DNA from: DASXYU01 sp036502295
Lineage (GTDB): Bacteria > Actinomycetota > Actinomycetes > Mycobacteriales > Jatrophihabitantaceae
Assembly: GCA_036502295.1 (NCBI GenBank)
Contig: DASXYU010000114.1
Span: 1 to 22,969, forward strand
Length of the DNA stretch: 22,969 nt
Direction of reading: 5' to 3'
Position 1 is the first letter of the stretch; every line of letters starts with the position of its first letter. Shown here one piece after another: positions 14,988 to 22,969 of this stretch. A program made the position numbers and the translations under genes. The notes under the pieces are model-generated. The model ran no database searches and was not told the origin of the DNA. It was given only the letters and a program-made list of their open reading frames with translations.

Positions 14988-14988
14988 G

Positions 14989-18777
<3,789 letters not shown>

Positions 18778-18783
18778 AGTCTA
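18778..18783 (-). promoter_or_regulatory. -10 hexamer TAGACT before metH
   Basis: On the minus strand TAGACT (18783-18778) directly abuts GTG 18777, but ends exactly 6 nt before the in-frame GTG at 18771. With usual -10 to +1 spacing, transcription would begin at 18771, making the third codon the real start and leaving no leader for a cobalamin riboswitch. Confidence 0.5.
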
Positions 18784-18854
18784 GAGACGCCGACCGAACG
18801 TGTTCGCCCTGAGCGAGCCCGGGCGTGTGCCACGAGTCGACAACTGAATGGTCG

Positions 18855-18860
18855 TAGGGT
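18855..18860 (+). promoter_or_regulatory. -10 hexamer TAGGGT, leaderless start of PAC2 gene
   Basis: TAGGGT is followed by exactly six bases and ATG 18867. The hexamer could also be read as a weak ribosome site (AGGGTG), but its position fits leaderless initiation as at other genes here. Confidence 0.5.
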
Positions 18861-18866
18861 GATGGC

Positions 18867-19751
18867 ATGGCTGGCGAGGAGGCGTTCGCAGAGGTCGAGT
18901 TCCCGGAGCTCACAAATCCGGTCATGGTGGCCGCGTTCGAAGGCTGGAACGATGCCGGTGATGCGGCCACCGGCGCGGTGGAGCACCTCGAACTGGTCTG
19001 GGACGCGCAGCCGTTGGCCGAGATCGACCCGGACGACTACTACGACTTCCAAGTGAATCGCCCGGATGTCTCGCTCGTCGATGGCGTTTCTCGTCGGGTC
19101 ACCTGGCCCACCACGCGGTTGTCGTACTGCCGACCGCCCACCGCCGACTTCGATCTGATCCTGGTCCGCGGCATCGAACCGAACATGCGCTGGCGGAGTT
19201 TCTGCCAGGAGATCCTGGGCTACGTCCACGAACTCGACGTCCGCCAGGTCGTCACGCTCGGTGCTCTGCTCTCGGACACGCCGCACACCCGTCCGCTGCA
19301 GGTCTCGGGCACGGCCTACGACCCCGAATCAGCCGAGCGCTATGGACTGGAGCGTTCCCGTTACGAGGGTCCGACCGGGATCGTCGGCGTACTGCAGGAC
19401 GCCTGCGTCGCCACCGGCATTCCTGCGCTGTCGTTCTGGGCCGGCGTGCCGCACTATGTCTCACAGCCGCCGAACCCCAAAGCGACCCTCGCACTGCTGC
19501 ACTCCTTGGAGGACGTCCTCGACGTGCCGATCCCGCTTGCGGAGCTTCCGGCTCAGGCCGATGAGTGGCAGAAGCTCGTCGATGAGATGGCGGCCGAGGA
19601 CGAGGAGGTTACGGAGTACATCCGCAACCTCGAGGAGCGCGAGGCGCAGAACGAGCCGGACTTGAACTCGACCTCCGGCGAGGCGATCGCCCGGGAGTTC
19701 GAACGCTACCTACGCCGACGCGACCGCGGCACCGGTAGCGGCAAGGGCTAG
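18867..19751 (+). CDS. PAC2-family protein
   Basis: A 294-residue soluble protein of the PAC2 family, named for the eukaryotic proteasome assembly chaperone 2; actinobacterial members resemble Rv2125. Visible signs: LTNPVMVAAFEGWNDAGDAATGAVEHL at 15-41 (the family's N-terminal GWNDAG hallmark), DFQVNRPDVSL near 60-70, DLILVRGIEPNMRWRSFCQEIL at 96-117, VVTLGALLSDTPHTRP at 128-143, GPTGIVGVLQDAC at 168-180 and SFWAGVPHYV at 189-198. A Glu-rich helical C-terminal part (230-285) includes YIRNLEEREAQNE and ends RYLRRRDRGTG. No catalytic motif is evident. Start ATG 18867 is fixed by the leaderless -10. It diverges from metH and converges with mshC, the same setting as in mycobacteria. A role in proteasome assembly is suggested only by the family name. 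Confidence 0.93.
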   Translation: MAGEEAFAEVEFPELTNPVMVAAFEGWNDAGDAATGAVEHLELVWDAQPLAEIDPDDYYDFQVNRPDVSLVDGVSRRVTWPTTRLSYCRPPTADFDLILVRGIEPNMRWRSFCQEILGYVHELDVRQVVTLGALLSDTPHTRPLQVSGTAYDPESAERYGLERSRYEGPTGIVGVLQDACVATGIPALSFWAGVPHYVSQPPNPKATLALLHSLEDVLDVPIPLAELPAQADEWQKLVDEMAAEDEEVTEYIRNLEEREAQNEPDLNSTSGEAIAREFERYLRRRDRGTGSGKG

Positions 19752-19841
19752 CGACGCGATCTGCTGCGTTGTCGTCCTAGTCCGTATGCCCGACACAGCT
19801 CTCCTCCTCGGCCTTGCATCTCGGGCGTTCAGCCCTTGCCG
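19739..19841. repeat. 11-bp inverted repeat spanning PAC2/mshC convergent ends
   Basis: CGGCAAGGGCT at 19739-19749 (last codons of PAC2) and its exact complement at 19831-19841 (just beyond the mshC stop) face each other across 81 bases. The interval also holds a short GGGC-GTTCA-GCCC dyad. The two convergent transcripts could each fold here, making a crude two-way terminator, but the long loop makes that uncertain. Confidence 0.4.
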
Positions 19842-19847
19842 GCCTTC

Positions 19848-21134
19848 TTAAAGCGTGATGCCGAGTAGGGCGTTGACGGTGTCGCCGGCCAGAGCGGGGG
19901 CCGAAGCGTCCTCGCCGCCGCCGGCCAGTGCGGCGTCGACCCACCGGTCCATCGCGGCGATAGCAGCGACGGTGTCGAGGTCGTTCGCCAACGCCGTCCT
20001 CACCTCGGCGAGCAGCGCGGAGGCATCCGGAGCGGTCGGCAACGCTACCGCTTCGCGCCAGCGGGCCAGCCGCGTCTCCGCGGCGGGCAGCCGTCCCCCT
20101 GTCCACTCCCGGTCCACGCGGTAGTGCCCGTCGAGCAACGCGAGACGGATCGCCATCGGATCGACACGGGCACCGAGGAGCCTCGAGACGAAGACGAGAT
20201 TGCCGCGCGACTTCGACATCTTCTCGCCGTCGAGTCCGATCATGCCGGTATGCACATAGTGCTTGGCGAAGTGCGGCGTGCCGGCGATCGACTCCGCGTC
20301 CGCGGAGGCGTCAGATAGGTACAGCGCCTCGGCGTGCGCGGCCGAGTGCTCGTGATGCGGGAAGACAAGGTCAGACCCGCCGCCCTGCACGTCGAACTCC
20401 ATGCCGAGGCGGTTGAGTGCGATCACCGAACACTCGATGTGCCAGCCTGGACGGCCGGCGCCCAACGACGTCTCCCAGGACGGCTCCCCCGTGCGCTCGG
20501 CGCGCCAGAGTAGCGAGTCGAGCGGGTCACGCTTGCCCGCGCGCTCGGGGTCGCCGCCCCGCTCGGCGAAGAGGCGCAACATCGTGTCGCGGTCATAGCC
20601 GGACTCGTAGCCGAAGCGTCCGGTCGCGCTGACGTCGAAGTAGATGTCCTGCCCCGCTCCCGTCGAAGGGTCGTTGTCGAGGTGGTAGGCGGCGCCGGAG
20701 TCGAGCAGACCTTGGATCTTGTCGACCAGTTCGGGTACTGACTCGACGGCGCCGACGTACTCCGCAGGTGGCAGCACCTGCAATGCGGTCATGTCCGAGC
20801 GGAAGAGTTCGATCTCACGTGCGGCGAGCGCCACCCAGTCCTCGCCGTTGCGGGTCGCGCGCTCGAGCAGCGGGTCGTCGACGTCGGTGACGTTCTGCAC
20901 GTAGTGCACCTCGTGACCCGCGTCGAGCCACACACGCTGCACGAGATCGAAGGCCAGATACGTCGCGGCATGCCCCAGGTGCGTGGCGTCATAGGGCGTG
21001 ATCCCGCAGACATAGATCCTCGCCGTGGCCTCCGGCGAGGTGGAACGCACCGCTGCGGTGGCGGTGTCGTACAGCGACAGGACGGGGCCCTTGCCGGGGA
21101 GTTCGGGTACCGACGGCGCCGTCCACGCATCCAT
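19848..21134 (-). CDS. mshC: Cysteine:GlcN-Ins ligase MshC (mycothiol biosynthesis)
   Basis: A 428-residue cytoplasmic enzyme that joins cysteine to the amine of GlcN-inositol with ATP, the third dedicated step of mycothiol synthesis. It is a class I aminoacyl-tRNA-synthetase relative of CysS. Rossmann-fold signs: YVCGITPYDATHLGHA at 41-56 with the HIGH-like T-H-L-G-H at 51-55; the WHIECS block at 231-236; FPHHEHS at 258-264; and KMSKS at 305-309. Likely zinc ligands are Cys43, Cys235 and His260, matching the pattern in M. smegmatis MshC. The length and lack of the CysS anticodon-binding tail separate it from CysS. ATG 21134 has TAGGTT ending exactly 6 nt upstream. It is the last gene of the minus-strand cluster, 22 nt after SCO1664. 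Confidence 0.96.
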   Translation of the reverse strand: MDAWTAPSVPELPGKGPVLSLYDTATAAVRSTSPEATARIYVCGITPYDATHLGHAATYLAFDLVQRVWLDAGHEVHYVQNVTDVDDPLLERATRNGEDWVALAAREIELFRSDMTALQVLPPAEYVGAVESVPELVDKIQGLLDSGAAYHLDNDPSTGAGQDIYFDVSATGRFGYESGYDRDTMLRLFAERGGDPERAGKRDPLDSLLWRAERTGEPSWETSLGAGRPGWHIECSVIALNRLGMEFDVQGGGSDLVFPHHEHSAAHAEALYLSDASADAESIAGTPHFAKHYVHTGMIGLDGEKMSKSRGNLVFVSRLLGARVDPMAIRLALLDGHYRVDREWTGGRLPAAETRLARWREAVALPTAPDASALLAEVRTALANDLDTVAAIAAMDRWVDAALAGGGEDASAPALAGDTVNALLGITL

Positions 21135-21140
21135 GCCGAC

Positions 21141-21146
21141 AACCTA
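21141..21146 (-). promoter_or_regulatory. -10 hexamer TAGGTT, internal leaderless promoter of mshC
   Basis: On the minus strand TAGGTT (21146-21141) sits in the 22-nt gap after the SCO1664 stop and ends exactly 6 nt before ATG 21134. It suggests that mshC can be transcribed alone, without a leader, as well as with the upstream genes. The -35 region would fall inside the end of SCO1664 and is not recognisable. Confidence 0.48.
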
Positions 21147-21156
21147 TCGTTCGGCG

Positions 21157-21936
21157 TTACATGGGTGGGTAGGGAACCGGTGGCCAGTCGCTGCTCGGCA
21201 GCGGGTGCAGGCCCACGCTGAGTAGGGCGTCCACCCGGCGGATCGTGCGGCGCACCTCCGCGCGAGTCAGTAGGTCACCGAGTAGCTCACCGAGATCTCC
21301 GCGGAGACGCTCTCCGAGCAGCGCGAGGCACTCCAGGGTTGCGTCCGGAATTCGCTCTCCGGACCACTGCCAGAGGACGGTGCGCAACTTGTCATCGACG
21401 TGAAAGCTCACGCCGTGATCGATGCCGTAGATGTGGCCGTCCGAGGTCGGCAGCACGTGGCCGCCTTTACGGTCGGTGTTGTTGATGATCGCGTCGAAGA
21501 CGGCGATGCGGCGCAGCTGCTCATTGTCGTGATCACGGAGCAGCCGGACGAGATCGACGTCCTCGTCCTCGTCGATCCAGAGCTGGACCATCCCCGGTCC
21601 CGCCGGTCCATCGCGCAGCACCGTCGGCGGGACGACGCGCCACCCCGTCGCCGCCGAGACCTCGTAGGCGGCGACCTCGCGCCACGCGAGGGTGCCGTCC
21701 GGAAAGTCCCACAGCGGACGCTCCCCCGCGATCGGCTTGTAGACGCAGGCCGCGCTGACCCCGGCAAGGCTCACGCCGCAGTAGAGCGTTGCGTTCGAGG
21801 CCGAGGTGAGGCGCCCTTCGATCTCGAGCGAGCCCTCGGCCAGCAGCTCGATCGCTTCCCGCACCGGCAGAACACGCGCCGCAGTGAACTCAGGGCCGTC
21901 CTCTTCGCTGTCGGACGGCACGTCGTCCTCGGGCAT
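21157..21936 (-). CDS. SCO1664-family protein, PI3/4-kinase-like fold
   Basis: A 259-residue protein of an actinobacterial family of unknown function whose sequence resembles lipid/protein kinases of the PI3/4-kinase or HipA-like type. Seen: an acidic N-terminus (1-17); EIEGRLTSASNATLYCGV at 38-55, a glycine/nucleotide-loop-like segment; VYKPIAGERPLWDFP at 65-79, whose K67 is the probable ATP-binding lysine; WREVAAYEVS at 85-94; VQLWIDED near 117-124; then FDAIINNTDRKGGH at 147-160 and YGIDHGVSF at 170-178, which have the order and residues (Asp, Asn, His, Asp) of a kinase catalytic and metal-binding loop. ATG 21936 is chosen for GAGGACG about 5 nt upstream; it lies 7 nt after the DUF3090 stop. 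It lies between DUF3090 and mshC, a conserved arrangement. Kinase activity is an inference; the substrate is unknown. Confidence 0.9.
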   Translation of the reverse strand: MPEDDVPSDSEEDGPEFTAARVLPVREAIELLAEGSLEIEGRLTSASNATLYCGVSLAGVSAACVYKPIAGERPLWDFPDGTLAWREVAAYEVSAATGWRVVPPTVLRDGPAGPGMVQLWIDEDEDVDLVRLLRDHDNEQLRRIAVFDAIINNTDRKGGHVLPTSDGHIYGIDHGVSFHVDDKLRTVLWQWSGERIPDATLECLALLGERLRGDLGELLGDLLTRAEVRRTIRRVDALLSVGLHPLPSSDWPPVPYPPM

Positions 21937-21943
21937 GTCGTCC

Positions 21944-22510
21944 TCAGCCGGCGAAGCTGATGCCACGGTGGTAGCCGTTCTGCCGCGGACAGATGTGGCC
22001 GCTCGGGTCGAGGGGCTGGGCGCAGAGCGGGCACGGCGGTCGTCCTGCCGAGACGAGTTGGCGTGCCCGGTCGACGAAGGCCCGTGCCTGCGCCGGATTG
22101 ATGAGGACGCGCAATGCGTCGGGCCCCTCGTCGGTGTCTTCGAGGAGCGTCTCCGCGGCGGTGGCCTCATCGGCCGCAGGTGCCTGAGCTTCGATCACGA
22201 CCAGGCCGGCGTCGCCGTTCCATGCCAGCCCCATCGCGCTGACCCGGAACTCCTCATCGATGGGAGTCGCCAGTGCGTCCAAATCGGCGGCGGAGGCATC
22301 GCCGAGTTGCTGTCCGGTGCGCGACTCGACCTCGTCGAGGAGGCGCTCGAGCCGATCGGCGAGCATCGCGACCTGCTGCTTCTCCAACGACACCGAGACG
22401 ATCCGGCTGCCGGCACGGGCTTGCAGGAAGAAGCTCCGCTCCCCCGGTTGGCCGACGGTTCCGGCGACGAAGCGGTCTGGGCGGTCGAAGACGTGGAGCT
22501 GACGCGGCAT
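21944..22510 (-). CDS. DUF3090 family protein with C-terminal zinc-ribbon-like motif
   Basis: A 188-residue protein of unknown function found in actinobacteria together with the SCO1664 and MSMEG_4193 families. The N-terminal half (VFDRPDRFVAGTVGQPGERSFFLQA at about 7-31, then an SVSLEKQQVAMLADRLERLLDEV helix) is the DUF3090 hallmark. The middle has FRVSAMGLAWNGDAGLVVIEAQA, strand-like, followed by an acidic linker. The C-terminus LINPAQARAFVDRARQLVSAGRPPCPLCAQPLDPSGHICPRQNGYH has Cys160, Cys163, His172 and Cys174, which could bind one zinc. ATG 22510 follows a strong GGGAGG by a few bases. The gene lies 52 nt after the phosphatase gene and 7 nt before SCO1664. No enzyme motif is visible. Confidence 0.92.
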   Translation of the reverse strand: MPRQLHVFDRPDRFVAGTVGQPGERSFFLQARAGSRIVSVSLEKQQVAMLADRLERLLDEVESRTGQQLGDASAADLDALATPIDEEFRVSAMGLAWNGDAGLVVIEAQAPAADEATAAETLLEDTDEGPDALRVLINPAQARAFVDRARQLVSAGRPPCPLCAQPLDPSGHICPRQNGYHRGISFAG

Positions 22511-22562
22511 GGTCCTCCCAGTCTAGTGAACGACCGCGCCTGGAACCTCGGTACGGAGCGGG

Positions 22563-22969
22563 TCAGACGCTGCCACCGCCGGCACCGCCGCCTACGGTCG
22601 CATCGGTGGGACGGCGGCCCCGTCCTCTCTTGACCGTAGGGGCGAAGCTCGCGAGCTCGCCGGCGATGTCGTTGGAGCGAAGGACGTACGGCCGCGTGTC
22701 GGTGTATCGGATCACCGATACCGAGCAGGGATCCACGACGATCCGCTGGAACTGGTCGAGGTGGGTGCCCAGCGCGTCGGCGAGGATTGCCTTGATGACA
22801 TCGCCGTGGCTGCACGCCACCCAGATCGCGTCAGGACCGAGTTTCGCGTCCCACTCGCGCACCGCCTCGACGGCGCGCGCCGAAACCTCGACCAACGATT
22901 CGCCACCGGGAAAGCGCACCGCGGACGGCTGGGTCTGCACGACCTTCCAGAGCGGGTCCTTCGCAAGAA
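22563..22969 (-). CDS. MSMEG_4193-family histidine phosphatase/phosphomutase-like protein (N-terminus cut by window edge)
   Basis: The C-terminal 134 residues of a histidine-phosphatase (phosphoglycerate-mutase-like) protein. The reading frame is open to the right edge (LAKDPLWKVVQTQPSAVRFPGGESLVEVSARAVEAVREWD), so the true start and the RHG catalytic histidine lie outside. Seen: FPGGESLVEVSARAVEAVRE, the usual segment preceding the second half of the active site, and VACSHGDVIKAILADALG, whose His is the second catalytic histidine. The tail is Gly/Arg-rich (KRGRGRRPTDATVGGGAGGGSV). The family label follows from its position before DUF3090 and SCO1664, the usual order in actinobacteria. The substrate is unknown; in Mycobacterium-like relatives no function is settled. 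Confidence 0.88.
   Translation of the reverse strand, partial: LAKDPLWKVVQTQPSAVRFPGGESLVEVSARAVEAVREWDAKLGPDAIWVACSHGDVIKAILADALGTHLDQFQRIVVDPCSVSVIRYTDTRPYVLRSNDIAGELASFAPTVKRGRGRRPTDATVGGGAGGGSV

Noticed and set aside
18795..18806. CGAAC-GT-GTTCG palindrome in the metH/PAC2 gap, resembling a LexA SOS box
   Set aside because: The actinobacterial SOS box needs four bases between the half-sites; here there are two, and neither neighbour is a DNA-damage gene.
18778..18866. Possible cobalamin riboswitch ahead of metH
   Set aside because: The gap to PAC2 is only 89 bases, no B12-box-like element is seen, and the -10 adjoins the start codon, leaving no leader RNA.

Overview
The window is high-GC actinobacterial chromosome. 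A proteasome-associated ATPase (Arc/Mpa) together with the mycothiol ligase MshC points to a proteasome-bearing, mycothiol-producing actinomycete. The gene order arc - ferredoxin - trmI - M50 protease - recB-like nuclease at one end, and metH - PAC2 - mshC - SCO1664 - DUF3090 - MSMEG_4193 at the other, matches from general knowledge the conserved proteasome/mycothiol neighbourhood of Mycobacterium and Streptomyces. I cannot name the genus from sequence alone.

Left part (1-5063): arc (minus, cut by the left edge) diverges from a small Fe-S ferredoxin (plus). trmI follows on the minus strand, its start overlapping the stop of a site-2-type M50 protease by one base. A RecB-like PD-(D/E)XK Fe-S nuclease diverges from the protease.

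Middle part (about 5064-14988) looks like an accessory segment inside the conserved neighbourhood. It begins with a REP-like palindromic element filling the recB/MFS gap. Then, all on minus, come a 14-TM drug-type MFS exporter, a HAD phosphatase, and an ABC-2 export system of two permeases and one ATPase. After a 244-bp promoter region, a plus-strand sugar uptake operon follows: lipoprotein binding protein, single-domain ATPase, XylH-like permease and a ROK regulator. A perfect 14-bp hairpin with a GCAA loop separates the binding-protein gene from the ATPase gene.

Right part (14989-22969): metH (minus) meets the ROK gene tail to tail with one base between them and diverges from a PAC2-family gene. 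On the minus strand an operon runs from the right edge: MSMEG_4193-type histidine phosphatase (cut by the edge), DUF3090, SCO1664-type kinase-like protein, mshC.

Start sites fall into two classes. Some genes have a Shine-Dalgarno sequence (arc, the sugar binding protein and ATPase, DUF3090, SCO1664, HAD, second ABC-2 permease). Six others (recB-like, ABC-2 ATPase, ROK, metH at its third codon, PAC2, mshC) have a TANNNT hexamer ending exactly 6 nt before a start codon, the signature of leaderless transcription; the M50 gene has the same with 7 nt. I saw no tRNA, rRNA, CRISPR, insertion sequence or integrase, and no gene-free stretch longer than 300 bases. No clearly new system is evident. The best leads are the uncharacterised SCO1664/DUF3090/MSMEG_4193 trio beside mshC, the Asp-containing ferredoxin motif, the leaderless start pattern and the regulatory DNA of the sugar operon.
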